Origin: Salidesulfovibrio onnuriiensis
GTDB lineage: Bacteria > Desulfobacterota > Desulfovibrionia > Desulfovibrionales > Desulfovibrionaceae
Assembly (NCBI RefSeq): GCF_008001235.1
Contig: NZ_CP040751.1
Location: forward strand, 1,161,001-1,225,000
Length of the DNA stretch: 64,000 bases
Direction: 5' to 3'
Shown: piece by piece, positions 1 through 10,443 of the stretch
Layout of the letters: the number at the start of each line of letters is the position of its first letter
Numbering within the stretch: the stretch's first letter is position 1
Translations under genes and position numbers: made by a program
The notes under the pieces: generated by a model
Told to the model about the DNA's origin: nothing
Seen by the model: the letters and a program-made list of their open reading frames with translations, nothing else
Database searches by the model: none

Positions 1-49
1 AAAAGTTGCCAAGCTCGAGGCGTCCAAGGACGAGCCCGAGCAGCAATAG
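1..49 (+). CDS. C-terminal end of an upstream gene (partial)
   Basis: The last 15 codons of a reading frame end at the TAG at 47-49; the residues are KVAKLEASKDEPEQQ, a charged tail. The mlaA gene follows 27 bases later in the same direction, so this is likely an mla-type phospholipid-transport gene (mlaC or mlaD), but the fragment is too short to assign. That identity is inference from position only. Confidence 0.5.
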   Translation, partial: KVAKLEASKDEPEQQ

Positions 50-76
50 GGCACATTACCCCACGGGGAGAAGGAT

Positions 77-871
77 ATGCGTAGCGAATTCTGGTATGCG
101 GTGCTGGTGACGGTCCTGCTCTTGTTTGCGCTTCCGGCCATGGCCGGTCAGGACGGCGACACCACGGTGGAGGGCGTCCAGATTGCCCAGTTCGACGACG
201 ACGAGATCTGGGACGATTCCGGGCAGATCATCACCGAGAAGCTCGACCGGGAAGACGCCCAGGTCAGCGATCCGCTCAAGGGCTGGAACTACTTCTGGTT
301 CACCTTCAACGACGCCATGTATCGCGGGGTTCTGGAACCTGTTGCACAGGGCTACGCTTTCATCATTCCCGAACGTCCCCGCGGCTGGGTCAGGAATTTC
401 TTCACCAACCTCATGTACCCGGTTCGCTTTGTGGGCTGCGTCATGCAGGGCAAGTTCGATTCCGCGGGCATGGAAACCTCCAAGTTCATCATCAACTCCA
501 CCATCGGTCTCGGCGGCCTGGCCGACCTGACCGAGGGGCGCAAGACCGTGCGGCCCATCGCCACCGGAGAGGAAGACATGGGGCAGTCCTTTGGCCGCTG
601 GGGCATCGGCAACGGTCCCTACCTGGTCTGGCCCTTCCTGGGGCCCAGCACCCTGCGTGACTCCGTGGGGTCCGTGGGCGATTACTTCCTGACCCCCACC
701 AGCTACCTGAATCCCTGGTACTGGTCCGTGGCCGCCAAGTCCTACGACCGCATCAACCGGTTGACCTTCGAGTTCGGGCGCTACGAATCCCTGACCGACA
801 GCTCGGTGGATCCCTACGCCGCCGTGCGCGACGCCTACATCAAGCTGCGCGCCAAGAAGGTCCGGGAATAA
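77..871 (+). CDS. mlaA: MlaA/VacJ family phospholipid-transport protein
   Basis: 264 aa. MlaA is the outer-membrane component of the Mla system, which removes misplaced phospholipid from the outer leaflet and hands it to periplasmic MlaC. Family motifs are clear: DPLKGWNYFWFTFND near residue 70, then FIINSTIGLGGLAD, GQSFGRWGIGNGPYLVWP and LGPSTLRDSVG. A signal peptide is present (hydrophobic residues 8-21, ending ALPAMA). It has no lipobox cysteine; the first Cys lies deep in the mature protein (VGCVMQG). Most MlaA proteins are lipoproteins, so this one is probably released by signal peptidase I. The start is supported by GGGGAGAAGG just upstream of ATG. The next gene begins 8 bases after the stop, suggesting cotranscription. 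Confidence 0.9.
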   Translation: MRSEFWYAVLVTVLLLFALPAMAGQDGDTTVEGVQIAQFDDDEIWDDSGQIITEKLDREDAQVSDPLKGWNYFWFTFNDAMYRGVLEPVAQGYAFIIPERPRGWVRNFFTNLMYPVRFVGCVMQGKFDSAGMETSKFIINSTIGLGGLADLTEGRKTVRPIATGEEDMGQSFGRWGIGNGPYLVWPFLGPSTLRDSVGSVGDYFLTPTSYLNPWYWSVAAKSYDRINRLTFEFGRYESLTDSSVDPYAAVRDAYIKLRAKKVRE

Positions 872-879
872 CCGGCCGC

Positions 880-1362
880 ATGAAGATCGCGGTCATCTCA
901 GACACCCATTTCACGAATTGTCCCGCCGGACTCGAGTCGGTCTACAAGACCTGGCTTGAGCCGGCGGATTTCTTGTTGCATTGCGGCGACATCACTTCCT
1001 TTGACTGCTGGAGCTTCCTCCTGCAGCATCCCAACTTCCATGCGGCCCGGGGCAATTGCGACTGGGATCCGCAGCTGGTGGACATGGTTGAGCCCATGGT
1101 CACCCTGGACCTGGGCGGGCTGACCGTGGGGCTGACCCATGGCTGGGGACCGCGTCCCCAGGTGCCGCTTCAGGTGGCCCGGGCCTTTGGGCCGGAATAC
1201 GACCTGGTCTGTTACGGGCACACCCACCAGCGCGACTGGTCCGTGGTGGAGGGGGTGCGCCTGTGCAACCCCGGCAGCCTCGGCGAATCCGGTTCCCTGG
1301 CCGTGATCACGGTGCAGGAGAACGGCGACATGGACTGTTCTTTCCATTCCGTGGACTTCTGA
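880..1362 (+). CDS. YfcE/MJ0936-type metallophosphoesterase
   Basis: 160 aa, the usual size of the small YfcE-like calcineurin-fold phosphodiesterases. All metal ligands expected for the family are visible: D8 and H10 (ISDTH), D37 (HCGDI), N59 (RGNCD), H87 (LTHGW), and H114/H116 (YGHTH). The likely reaction is hydrolysis of a phosphodiester or phosphomonoester with two divalent metals; the natural substrate is unknown. No signal peptide, so cytosolic. No good Shine-Dalgarno precedes the ATG, which lies 8 bases after the mlaA stop, so translational coupling to mlaA is likely. Confidence 0.88.
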   Translation: MKIAVISDTHFTNCPAGLESVYKTWLEPADFLLHCGDITSFDCWSFLLQHPNFHAARGNCDWDPQLVDMVEPMVTLDLGGLTVGLTHGWGPRPQVPLQVARAFGPEYDLVCYGHTHQRDWSVVEGVRLCNPGSLGESGSLAVITVQENGDMDCSFHSVDF

Positions 1363-1410
1363 TTTTTCTTGAACAGTAGATATGACGGGTTGAGCCGGAA
1401 TCAGCCTACA

Positions 1411-1444
1411 AATGTTAGGATGTTTTTCAAAAACACCTAACATT
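1411..1444 (+). terminator. AT-rich inverted repeat, likely terminator
   Basis: Nine-base arms AATGTTAGG and CCTAACATT enclose a second pair TGTTTTT/AAAAACA, giving a stem of about 16 pairs with one bulged A and a tiny loop. GTTTTGTT follows at 1445. It lies 48 bases after the phosphoesterase stop, so a terminator is the simplest reading; a protein-binding palindrome is the alternative. Confidence 0.5.
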
Positions 1445-1495
1445 GTTTTGTTACGCGCGATTTGCGGTTCGAAATTACATTGATGTTAAAAGGTT

Positions 1496-1543
1496 GGCTG
1501 TTCGCTGAAAATTATGGGCTGTTTTTGTCAAAAAAAGGCTGTT
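1496..1543 (+). repeat. Three direct GGCTGTT repeats, helically phased
   Basis: GGCTGTT occurs at 1496-1502, 1517-1523 and 1537-1543. Start-to-start spacing is 21 and 20 bases, about two helical turns, so all three lie on one DNA face. They sit about 205-250 bases upstream of gdhA. This is the pattern of an activator or repressor array; the binding protein is unknown. Confidence 0.45.
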
Positions 1544-1580
1544 TGGTGAATATGTCTCGGGCAAAGATTGGGGATTGAAC

Positions 1581-1600
1581 AAAAAACGATCTCGTTTTTT
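1581..1600 (+). promoter_or_regulatory. 20-base palindrome upstream of gdhA
   Basis: AAAAAACGA at 1581-1589 and TCGTTTTTT at 1592-1600 are perfect arms around a TC centre. The site is about 150 bases upstream of the gdhA start. It could be an operator or, with its T-rich right side, a terminator. A TTGACG box at 1632-1637 might be a -35 element, but no good -10 follows. The rest of 1363-1748 holds no gene that I can support. Confidence 0.35.
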
Positions 1601-1694
1601 TCGTTTTAACCAGTTAATTTGTAGAAAACGGTTGACGAAACATTGAAATGGCGCAATGAGGGTTGGAAAGTGTTTGGGCGGCCGGGCCGCATGA

Positions 1695-3095
<1,401 letters not shown>

Positions 3096-3126
3096 TGTCA
3101 TACTGACCATACTCCGATGAACTATC

Positions 3127-3153
3127 GGGGGCGGCTTCGGCCGTCCCCTTTTT
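3127..3153 (+). terminator. Rho-independent terminator of gdhA
   Basis: A nine-pair GC stem (3127-3135 with 3140-3148, one G-T pair) closes a TTCG tetraloop and is followed by TTTTT at 3149-3153. Confidence 0.9.
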
Positions 3154-3171
3154 AACATCAAAGGCGGCACC

Positions 3172-6126
3172 ATGAACCGAGGCTGGGACTTCTGCGCCAT
3201 CGGCGGCTCCGAATCCAAGTTCAGGACCTACCACGATCTCATGGCCCACAAGGTCCGTGACATTCTGCTCATCTCCACGCCCTACGACGCCTGGGTCATG
3301 GAGGAGGACTGCAAGCTCTCCGAACGCATCGTCAGCGAATACCGGGGCCTCAACCTGAGCCATCCACCCCGCCTCACCTGGGTTTCCTCGGTGGCCGAAG
3401 CCCTGGCCAAGCTGGACGAGCGGCGCTACGACCTGGTCATTCACATGCCGCAGCTCCAGGACATGGAGGACGTCAACGCCGGGCGGGCCATCAAGGAAAA
3501 GGACCCGGCCATGCCCATCATCCTGCTGACTCACCGGGACGTGAACTTTCCCGAGGGCAGGCCCCCGTGGTTCGACCGCCATTTTGTCTGGTCCGGCGAC
3601 GCCGACCTGCTGGTGGCCCTGGTCAAGCTCACCGAGGACGCCTGGAACGTGGATTTCGACACCCGGAGCATCGGCATTCGGGTCATCATCTTCGTGGAGG
3701 ATTCGCCGCGCTACATCTCCTCGCTGCTGCCCATCCTGTACAAGGAACTGGTGCTCCAGACCCAGAAGGTCATCGAGGTGGGGCTGAACCAGGAGCACCG
3801 TCTCCTGACCATGCGCGCCCGGCCCAAGATCCTTCTGGCCGAGACCTACGAGCAGGCCGTGCAGCTCTTTCACACCTACGAGGAATTCGTGCAGGGCGTC
3901 ATTTCGGACGTGCGTTTCCCCATGAACGGCAGCAAGGACCCCGAGGCCGGGGTGCGCTTTCTCAGGCAGGTCAAGGAACACCGGCAGGACATCCCCCTGC
4001 TCATGGCCAGCAACGAACCCCGGAACAAGGGCAAGGCCGCGCGCCTCCCCGCCTTTTTCGTGGACAAGAATTCACCGCTGCTCCTGGCCGACGTGCAGCG
4101 CTTCGTTTCGGACCAGCTCGGGTTCGGCGACTTCATCTTCCGCAGGCCGGACGGCACCGAGATCGCCCGTGCGGGGAGCCTCTACGTGCTGGAAAAGCTC
4201 ATGCGGGTGGTTCCGGACGATGTGTTTCTGCGCCACTGCCGCGACAACGATTTCTCGCGCTGGTTCTTTGCCCGCACCGAGTTCGACCTGGCCTGCAAGG
4301 TGCGGCCCCTCACCGAACAGGACTTCACGGACGTGGACAACATGCGCACCTATCTTGTGGAGGATATCGGCAAGCGGCGCAAGGAACGGCAGAAGGGCGT
4401 CATCGTCAATTTCAATCCCAAGGACTTTGACCCGGCCACGGACTTCATGAAGATCGGGGAGGGGTCCCTGGGAGGCAAGGCCCGTGGCCTGGCCTTTCTC
4501 TTCGCCCTGCTGGACAGGGCCGAAGATCTGGAGACCAAGTTTTCCGGGCGCATGACCATTTCCGCCCCCAGGACCCTGACCATGGCCACCCAGTGCTTTG
4601 ACGAGTTCGTGACCTTCAACGACCTCAAGTACCTGGCGGACAAGGACGTGGAGGACGGGGAGGTGGCGCGCATCTTCGAGCTGGCCGAGTTTCCGGGCTG
4701 GATCCGGGAACAGCTTCGGGCCTATCTCATGGAGATCGAGCATCCCTTGGCCGTGCGTTCATCCAGCCTGCTGGAGGATGCCCAGTTCCAGGCCTATGCC
4801 GGGCTGTACTCCACCTTCATGCTTCCCAACGACCACCCGGACATCGACTGCCGCCTGGACCAACTCGTCCATGCCGTGAAGATGGTTTTCGCCTCCACCT
4901 ATTTCAAGGCTCCCAAGGCCTTTTCCCGGCGCGTAAACCTGCGTACGGACGAGGAGCGCATGGGTGTGATCATCCAGGAGATCGTGGGCGAGCGCTACGG
5001 CGACTATTTTTATCCGGCCATGGGCGGGGTGGCCCAGTCCTACAACTATTATCCCTTTGGCCGCATGAAGCCGGAGGAGGGGGTGGCCTCGGTGGCCATG
5101 GGCCTGGGCAAGACCGTGGTGGACGGGGAAAAATGCCTGCGCTTCTCCCCGCGCTATCCCAAGGTGCTGCCCCAGTGCCCCACCATGGAGGAGACCCTCA
5201 AGAACGCCCAGAACACCTTTTTCAGCCTGCATATGCCCGGGGAATGCACCGTCAAAAGTTTTCTGGAGGGAGAGAACGTGGTGCGGCGGGACGTGACCGA
5301 GGCCGAGGAGAACGGTCCCCTGTCCATGCTGGCCTCCACCTATCTTCCGGAACAGGGGATCCTGCGCGATACCGCTGCCGTGGACGGCCCCAAGGTCATG
5401 GTCTTCGCCCCGGTGCTCAAGCACAAGGCCGTTCCCCTGGCCGAGGTGCTCGGGGATGTGCTCGAGGTGGCTCAGGAGGCCATGGGCGGGCCCGTGGAGA
5501 TCGAGTTCGCGGTAAACATGTATGCGGATGGGCGCACCCCGGAATTCTCGCTTCTGCAGGTGCGGCCCATGAGCGCCCTGGCCGATCTGCATCAGGTCAC
5601 CATCGAGCCGGAGGATATGGAACGGGCGTTCTGCTATTCCGAACATGCCCTGGGCAACGCAGAGAAGAGCGACATCAGGGACATCGTCTACGTGCGGCCC
5701 GATGCGTTCGACGCGGCCAAAACCGAGCAGATCGCCCGGGAGATCGGGGAGATCAACGTCCGCATGGTGGAGCAGGGGCGCAAGTACCTGCTCATCGGGC
5801 CGGGCCGGTGGGGGTCTTCGGACCGCTGGCTTGGGATTCCCGTGGGCTGGGCCGATATTTCCGGCGTTTCAGCGATCATCGAGACCTGGTGCGAGGAACT
5901 CCGGGTGGAGCCGTCCCAGGGGTCGCACTTCTTTCACAACATCACCACCCTGGGGATCAACTACGTCATGGTGCCCCAGACCGGCGAAAGCCGCCTGGAC
6001 TGGGACTGGATCACCTCGATTCCGGCCAAGCGGCACGGCGAGTTCCTGGCCGTGGCCGCCCTGGACGAACCCTGCACGGTCAAGGTGGATGGGCGTCAGT
6101 CCCGATGCGTCATGCTGCCCGGCTGA
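3172..6126 (+). CDS. REC-REC-PEP/pyruvate-binding (PPDK_N) fusion protein
   Basis: 984 aa. Residues about 20-160 and 170-315 look like two receiver (CheY-like) domains. The second keeps acidic E176/D177, a phosphoacceptor-like D246 (ISDVRFP), a Ser after it (LMASN) and K299 (VDKN). Residues about 425-800 are an ATP-grasp domain like the N-terminus of PEP synthase/PPDK: GEGSLGGKARGLAF, PLAVRSSSLLEDAQ and LLQVRPM. The phosphohistidine swivel domain and the PEP/pyruvate TIM barrel of true PpsA/PPDK are absent. In their place is a C-terminal part (about 870-984) with LIGPGRWGSSDRW and QGSHFFHN that I do not recognise. It therefore cannot run the full PEP synthase cycle. An ATP-dependent phosphotransfer or signalling role is inference. 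The gene lies alone between two terminators. Confidence 0.8.
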   Translation: MNRGWDFCAIGGSESKFRTYHDLMAHKVRDILLISTPYDAWVMEEDCKLSERIVSEYRGLNLSHPPRLTWVSSVAEALAKLDERRYDLVIHMPQLQDMEDVNAGRAIKEKDPAMPIILLTHRDVNFPEGRPPWFDRHFVWSGDADLLVALVKLTEDAWNVDFDTRSIGIRVIIFVEDSPRYISSLLPILYKELVLQTQKVIEVGLNQEHRLLTMRARPKILLAETYEQAVQLFHTYEEFVQGVISDVRFPMNGSKDPEAGVRFLRQVKEHRQDIPLLMASNEPRNKGKAARLPAFFVDKNSPLLLADVQRFVSDQLGFGDFIFRRPDGTEIARAGSLYVLEKLMRVVPDDVFLRHCRDNDFSRWFFARTEFDLACKVRPLTEQDFTDVDNMRTYLVEDIGKRRKERQKGVIVNFNPKDFDPATDFMKIGEGSLGGKARGLAFLFALLDRAEDLETKFSGRMTISAPRTLTMATQCFDEFVTFNDLKYLADKDVEDGEVARIFELAEFPGWIREQLRAYLMEIEHPLAVRSSSLLEDAQFQAYAGLYSTFMLPNDHPDIDCRLDQLVHAVKMVFASTYFKAPKAFSRRVNLRTDEERMGVIIQEIVGERYGDYFYPAMGGVAQSYNYYPFGRMKPEEGVASVAMGLGKTVVDGEKCLRFSPRYPKVLPQCPTMEETLKNAQNTFFSLHMPGECTVKSFLEGENVVRRDVTEAEENGPLSMLASTYLPEQGILRDTAAVDGPKVMVFAPVLKHKAVPLAEVLGDVLEVAQEAMGGPVEIEFAVNMYADGRTPEFSLLQVRPMSALADLHQVTIEPEDMERAFCYSEHALGNAEKSDIRDIVYVRPDAFDAAKTEQIAREIGEINVRMVEQGRKYLLIGPGRWGSSDRWLGIPVGWADISGVSAIIETWCEELRVEPSQGSHFFHNITTLGINYVMVPQTGESRLDWDWITSIPAKRHGEFLAVAALDEPCTVKVDGRQSRCVMLPG

Positions 6127-6150
6127 TTTCATGTGGAGAACTGTCGTAAA

Positions 6151-6184
6151 AAAAGGCCTGCATCCCATGGGATGCAGGCCTTTT
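6151..6184. terminator. Bidirectional terminator (perfect palindrome)
   Basis: A 34-base perfect palindrome begins AAAAGGCCTGCATCCC and ends in TTTT, so it gives a U-tract on both strands. It separates two convergent genes, the PPDK_N fusion on plus and ppiD on minus. Confidence 0.92.
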
Positions 6185-6203
6185 CATGTGTGTTGTACGC
6201 TGG

Positions 6204-8099
6204 CTAGTTCATCAGGTCCGTGCGCTCAATGACGATGTCGGCATTGGCGTGCAGGTCCTTCACGTAGGCATCGAACAGTTCCTGGGCGTAGATGCTCGTG
6301 GCCCGCTGGATCCAGGCGTTCTTTTCCTTGTCCCAGGCCTCTTCCGGAGCCGGGATGACCTGGATGCGGTTGGCGAGCACAAAGCCGTCGCCCGCATTGA
6401 AGACCTTGGGCAGCCAGCCGTCCTTTTCCGCGGCGAACACCGCGAAGGCGAGCTGGGGAGCCTGCGTCAGGCCCTTGATGGAGCCTTTGCGGTCAAAGGG
6501 TTCGGATTCCTTGATGTCCTTGGAGTAGGTCGCCAGGGCCTGCTCGGCCTGGTCGCCGGTCAGGGCCTCCAGGACCTCACCCGCCTTGGCCTCGGCCAGC
6601 TTGGCGGCCTCCTGCTTCTTGAGCTCGGTGACGATGAATTCCCGGACCTTTTCGATGGCCAGGGGCGCTGCCGGATTCTCATCCAGCTTCACTGCCAGCA
6701 GGTAACCGCCCTGGATGCTCAGGGGGGTCTTGGGGCTTTCGCCCTTGGCTGCGGCAAACAGGGTTTCCGCAGTGTCCGGGCTCATGCCGAAGACCTGCTG
6801 GACCTGGGCAGCGGAGACCAGCGGGGTCTTGGCCACGTCCAGCTTCAGTTCCTTGGCGATATCAGCCAGGCTCATGCCCGAGAACAGGCGGTCCATGGAG
6901 TCGTCCAGGAGGTCGGAGACCCTGTCGGAGGCCTTGTCCTGGGCGATCATGTCCTTGATGTCGTCCTTGACCTCGTCAAAGGAGAGCACCTTTGCGTCCT
7001 TGCGGTCCTCCACCTGGATGATGTGCAGGCCGAACTGGGTGCGGACCGGATCGGAAACCTTGCCCTTCTTGAGGGCGAAGGCGGCCTTTTCAAAGGCCGG
7101 GACCATGGCGCCGCGTCCGAACCAGCCCAGGTCGCCGCCCGAGGGGGCGGAGGGGCCTTCGGAGTATTTCTCGGCCAGCTTGGCAAAGTTCTTGCCGGAG
7201 CGGGCCTGGGCCAGAATGCCCTTGATCTTCTTTTCCGCCTTCTTCACCTCGGCCGGGGACGCGGTCTCGTCCAGGGCGATGAGGATATGGCGCGCCCGGA
7301 CCTGTTCTTCCTGCTGGAAGGATTCCTTGTGGGCGTCGTAGTAAGCCTGGAGCTCCTCGTCGCTGACCTGCTGGAGGGCCGCGAGCTGCTGGGGAGTGAA
7401 GGCGATGTATTCAAAGGATGCGGTCAGGGGTTTCTGGAACTTGTCCAGGTTGTCCTGATAGAACTTCTGCACCTGGTTTTCGGTGACCTCGGCCTGGGCC
7501 ATGAAGTCAGCGGTGTTGACCTTCAGGTACTTGATACGCGCGGTTTCGCGCTGCCAGTCGTAGATGGACCGGGCCTGTTCCGGAGTGGCCTGGGCGGTCT
7601 TGGTCACCAGGGCGTAGAGCTTGTGCTTGAGCACTTCCAGCTTGTAGTCCTGCTCGAACTGGGCGGGAGTCAGCCGCTGGGCGCGCAGCAGGGCCTCGTA
7701 GCGCTGCTGGTCGAAGGCTCCGGTGGGCCCGCGGAAGGCGGGCATGGTGCTGATGACCTTGTAGACCTCTTCGTCGGAAACGGAGATGCCCAGGCGTTTA
7801 GCTTCGTGGAGTATGAGGCGCGTGTTGATCAGTTCGTCGCGCACCATCTGCTTCACCAGCGGGCTGTTGAGCATTTCGGCGGTGAACTGCTTGTTGCTCC
7901 GCAGGTTTTCCACCAGGCGCGCCAGTGCGACGTCGAACTCCTGGCGGGTGATGGGATCATCATCCACATAGGCGAAGATCGGGTCGCCCTTGTCGTCGAA
8001 GCTGCTGACCCCGAAGGTGAGCACGAAGGCGAGAATGATGATGGCGAAGAGGATTTTGATAATCCAGCTCTGAGCGTTTTCGCGCATTATATCCAGCAT
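6204..8099 (-). CDS. ppiD: PpiD-like SurA N-domain/parvulin peptidyl-prolyl isomerase
   Basis: 631 aa. A membrane-anchored periplasmic chaperone that helps outer-membrane and secreted proteins fold. Seen: cytosolic start [12 protein letters not shown], one membrane helix (residues about 13-31, [19 protein letters not shown]), a SurA_N-like chaperone region (40-200), and a PpiC/parvulin domain at about 268-370 with [28 protein letters not shown] and [12 protein letters not shown] second, less conserved isomerase-like region follows. Length and order match PpiD. It lies upstream of the aconitase terminus on the same strand: the aconitase gene ends at 8125, 25 bases before this start, so the two may be cotranscribed. 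Confidence 0.9.
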   Translation of the reverse strand: MLDIMRENAQSWIIKILFAIIILAFVLTFGVSSFDDKGDPIFAYVDDDPITRQEFDVALARLVENLRSNKQFTAEMLNSPLVKQMVRDELINTRLILHEAKRLGISVSDEEVYKVISTMPAFRGPTGAFDQQRYEALLRAQRLTPAQFEQDYKLEVLKHKLYALVTKTAQATPEQARSIYDWQRETARIKYLKVNTADFMAQAEVTENQVQKFYQDNLDKFQKPLTASFEYIAFTPQQLAALQQVSDEELQAYYDAHKESFQQEEQVRARHILIALDETASPAEVKKAEKKIKGILAQARSGKNFAKLAEKYSEGPSAPSGGDLGWFGRGAMVPAFEKAAFALKKGKVSDPVRTQFGLHIIQVEDRKDAKVLSFDEVKDDIKDMIAQDKASDRVSDLLDDSMDRLFSGMSLADIAKELKLDVAKTPLVSAAQVQQVFGMSPDTAETLFAAAKGESPKTPLSIQGGYLLAVKLDENPAAPLAIEKVREFIVTELKKQEAAKLAEAKAGEVLEALTGDQAEQALATYSKDIKESEPFDRKGSIKGLTQAPQLAFAVFAAEKDGWLPKVFNAGDGFVLANRIQVIPAPEEAWDKEKNAWIQRATSIYAQELFDAYVKDLHANADIVIERTDLMN

Positions 8100-8124
8100 T
8101 TGAACCCCAATACGTTTTAATCGA

Positions 8125-10053
8125 TTACTGTTGACTCTGCCTGTTGCGGACCGCGTTCAACAGGCCACCTGATTGGATAATCTCTAGTTCCTTTTCGGTC
8201 AAATCATTTATGACCGGGATGGATTCGCCGCTGTCCGTGACCAGGGCCACGGTCTGGCCGGGTCTGATCTCGGTCGCGGGGATGGTCAGGCCCGTGCCCT
8301 GTTCCAGCCTGTCGTAGTCCGCCGGGTTTTCCAGCAGCAGCGGCAGGATGCCGAAGTTGACCAGGTTGGCGCGGTGGATACGGGCCAGGGACTTGACCAC
8401 CACGGCCTTGACGCCCAGGTGGCGCGGGCCGAGCGCCGCATGCTCGCGGCTGGAGCCCTGTCCGTAGTTTTCCCCGCCCAGGATGACGCCCGTGCCGGCC
8501 TCCTTCATGCGGCCCACGAATCCTTCGTCCACGCGGGAGAAGATGTATTCGCTGATGGCCGGGATGTTGGAGCGCAGGGCCGTGATCTGCGGACCCGCAG
8601 GCAGGATGTGGTCGGTGGTGATGTTGTCCTCCACCTTGAGCAGCACCTTGGCCTTCACGCTCTGCGGCAGCGTTTCGAATTTTTCCAGGGCCACGATGTT
8701 GGGCCCGCGCAGCACTTCCACGCCGGAGCCGTCCTCGGGCGGGAACACGAACAGGTCGCGGATGCTCGGGACCGAGTCAGGCAGCTCCACGCGTTCGGGA
8801 CGCTCGCCCCAGGTGGCCGGGTCCGTGAACTGGCCGTCCAGGGCCAGGCGCGCGGCGGTTTCGGCCGAAGCCAGGTAGACCTTGGCGTCCTGGGTGCCGC
8901 TGCGGCCCTCGAAATTGCGGTTGAAGGTGCGCACGCTCACCCCGGCCGAAGTGGGGGATCCGCCCATGCCGATGCACGGGCCGCAGGTGCATTCCAGCAG
9001 GCGCGCGCCCGCGTCCAGCAGCGGCTCGATGAGGTTTTCCGCGGCCAGCATCTTGACCACCTGCTTGGAGCCCGGGGAGATGAGCAGGTCCGTGCTCGGC
9101 GGAATGCGCTTGCCTTCCAGGATCTTTGCCGTGGTCTTGAGGTCCGCGTAGGACGAGTTGGTGCAGGAGCCGATGGCGCACTGGTCCACCTTGAGGCCGG
9201 CCAGTTCGCGCACGGGCACCACCAGGTCGGGCATGTGCGGCTGGGCCACCAGCGGTTCCAGGGCCGAAAGATCGATGTCCACGACCTCGTCGTACTCGGC
9301 GTCCGCGTCGGGCAGCAGCTCGGAGAAGTCCTCGGGGCGGCCCATCTGGGCCATGAAGCGCCGGGTTTGCTCGTCGCTGGGGAAGATGGAGGTGGTCGCC
9401 CCCAGTTCCGCGCCCATGTTGGTGATGGTGGCGCGCTCGGGAACCGTGAGTGTGGCCACGCCCGGTCCCGCGTATTCAAAGACCTTGCCCACGCCGCCCT
9501 TGACCGTGAGCATGCCCAGCAGCTTCAGGATCACGTCCTTGGCTGCGGCCCAGCCCTGGAGCCTGCCGGTCAGGTTGACCTTGACCACCTTGGGCATGGG
9601 GATGGAATAGGGCTCGCCCGCCATGGCCAGGGCCACGGAAAGGCCGCCCGCCCCCATGGCCAGGACCCCGATGCCGCCCGCGGTGGGGGTGTGGGAATCC
9701 GAGCCGATGAGCGTTGCGCCGGGCTTGGCGAAATTTTCAAGATGGAGCTGGTGACAGATGCCGGTGCCCGGAGGCGAGAAGATCACGCCGTAGCGCTGTG
9801 CCACGGTGCGCAGGTAGCGGTGGTCGTCCGGGTTGCGGAAGCCCATCTGCAGGGTGTTGTGGTCCACGTAGCTGACGGACAGATCGGTTTTGACGCGGTC
9901 CAGCCCGATGGCCTCGAACTGGAGGTAGGCCATGGTGCCGGTGGCGTCCTGGGTCAGGGTCTGGTCGATTCTCAGGTCGATTTCGCTGCCGGGGACCATG
10001 GAGCCGCCGAGAAGGTGCTTCTCGATGATCTTCCGGGTGATGTTCTTGCCCAT
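8125..10053 (-). CDS. Aconitate hydratase, short (Aquifex-type) form
   Basis: 642 aa, shorter than AcnA or AcnB and matching the compact form seen in many deltaproteobacteria. It interconverts citrate and isocitrate through a [4Fe-4S] cluster. Seen: [20 protein letters not shown], the cluster cysteines in [12 protein letters not shown] and [13 protein letters not shown], and the swivel-domain motifs [10 protein letters not shown] and [15 protein letters not shown]. The start is MGKNITRK at 10053, because AGGAG lies eight bases upstream of that ATG; an in-frame ATG six codons earlier lies before this ribosome site. Its cytosolic role here is probably the oxidative branch that supplies 2-oxoglutarate for glutamate. 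GdhA nearby fits, but the genes are not in one operon. Confidence 0.93.
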   Translation of the reverse strand: MGKNITRKIIEKHLLGGSMVPGSEIDLRIDQTLTQDATGTMAYLQFEAIGLDRVKTDLSVSYVDHNTLQMGFRNPDDHRYLRTVAQRYGVIFSPPGTGICHQLHLENFAKPGATLIGSDSHTPTAGGIGVLAMGAGGLSVALAMAGEPYSIPMPKVVKVNLTGRLQGWAAAKDVILKLLGMLTVKGGVGKVFEYAGPGVATLTVPERATITNMGAELGATTSIFPSDEQTRRFMAQMGRPEDFSELLPDADAEYDEVVDIDLSALEPLVAQPHMPDLVVPVRELAGLKVDQCAIGSCTNSSYADLKTTAKILEGKRIPPSTDLLISPGSKQVVKMLAAENLIEPLLDAGARLLECTCGPCIGMGGSPTSAGVSVRTFNRNFEGRSGTQDAKVYLASAETAARLALDGQFTDPATWGERPERVELPDSVPSIRDLFVFPPEDGSGVEVLRGPNIVALEKFETLPQSVKAKVLLKVEDNITTDHILPAGPQITALRSNIPAISEYIFSRVDEGFVGRMKEAGTGVILGGENYGQGSSREHAALGPRHLGVKAVVVKSLARIHRANLVNFGILPLLLENPADYDRLEQGTGLTIPATEIRPGQTVALVTDSGESIPVINDLTEKELEIIQSGGLLNAVRNRQSQQ

Positions 10054-10086
10054 GTGTTGCACTCCTATCAATCAATATACGGTAAT

Positions 10087-10115
10087 CCCCTGCCGGTCGC
10101 CGAAACCGGCAGGGG
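10087..10115. terminator. Strong hairpin between small gene and aconitase
   Basis: CCCCTGCCGGT (10087-10097) and ACCGGCAGGGG (10105-10115) form 11 perfect pairs with a seven-base loop. No T-tract follows on the minus strand, so it may attenuate or protect RNA ends rather than terminate fully. Confidence 0.5.
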
Positions 10116-10128
10116 AGGTGGTGTCTTT

Positions 10129-10443
10129 TCAGAACAGGAAACCGTCGGCCGGGCCGCCGGATGCGGCCTCGTTTTCGTCCATGCCGAGGTTGATGCGGTT
10201 GATCTTGTTCTGCCGGAACTTGATCTCCACGTCAAAGCGCAGTTTGTCCTGCTGGAGTCGGAAGATTTCCTCGTGGTGGCTGATGCCTTGTTTCGGATCT
10301 TCCGCAGCCATGAGCTCCTTGACGCGCGTCAGTGCCTTTTCCCTTTCCAGGGTGAACCGTGCGATCTCGGATTCCAGGACGTTCACATCGTCGGAAAGCC
10401 GGGCCGGTTCGCTATCTGACCTTGATGCGCCTGCGTTTTTCAT
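10129..10443 (-). CDS. Small coiled-coil protein of unknown function
   Basis: 104 aa, rich in charged residues. Residues about 15-85 follow a helical heptad-like pattern (LESEIARFTLEREKALTRV, then LQQDKLRFDVEIKFRQNKI), so a coiled coil is likely. No signal peptide or known domain is seen. Its start overlaps the last 32 bases of the EPSPS-like gene upstream on the same strand, which implies translational coupling and a linked role. I do not recognise the family. Confidence 0.7.
   Translation of the reverse strand: MKNAGASRSDSEPARLSDDVNVLESEIARFTLEREKALTRVKELMAAEDPKQGISHHEEIFRLQQDKLRFDVEIKFRQNKINRINLGMDENEAASGGPADGFLF

Noticed and set aside
6186-8120. A 644-codon plus-strand frame antisense to ppiD
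   Set aside because: ppiD has a clear membrane helix and parvulin motifs; this frame mirrors it and shows none.
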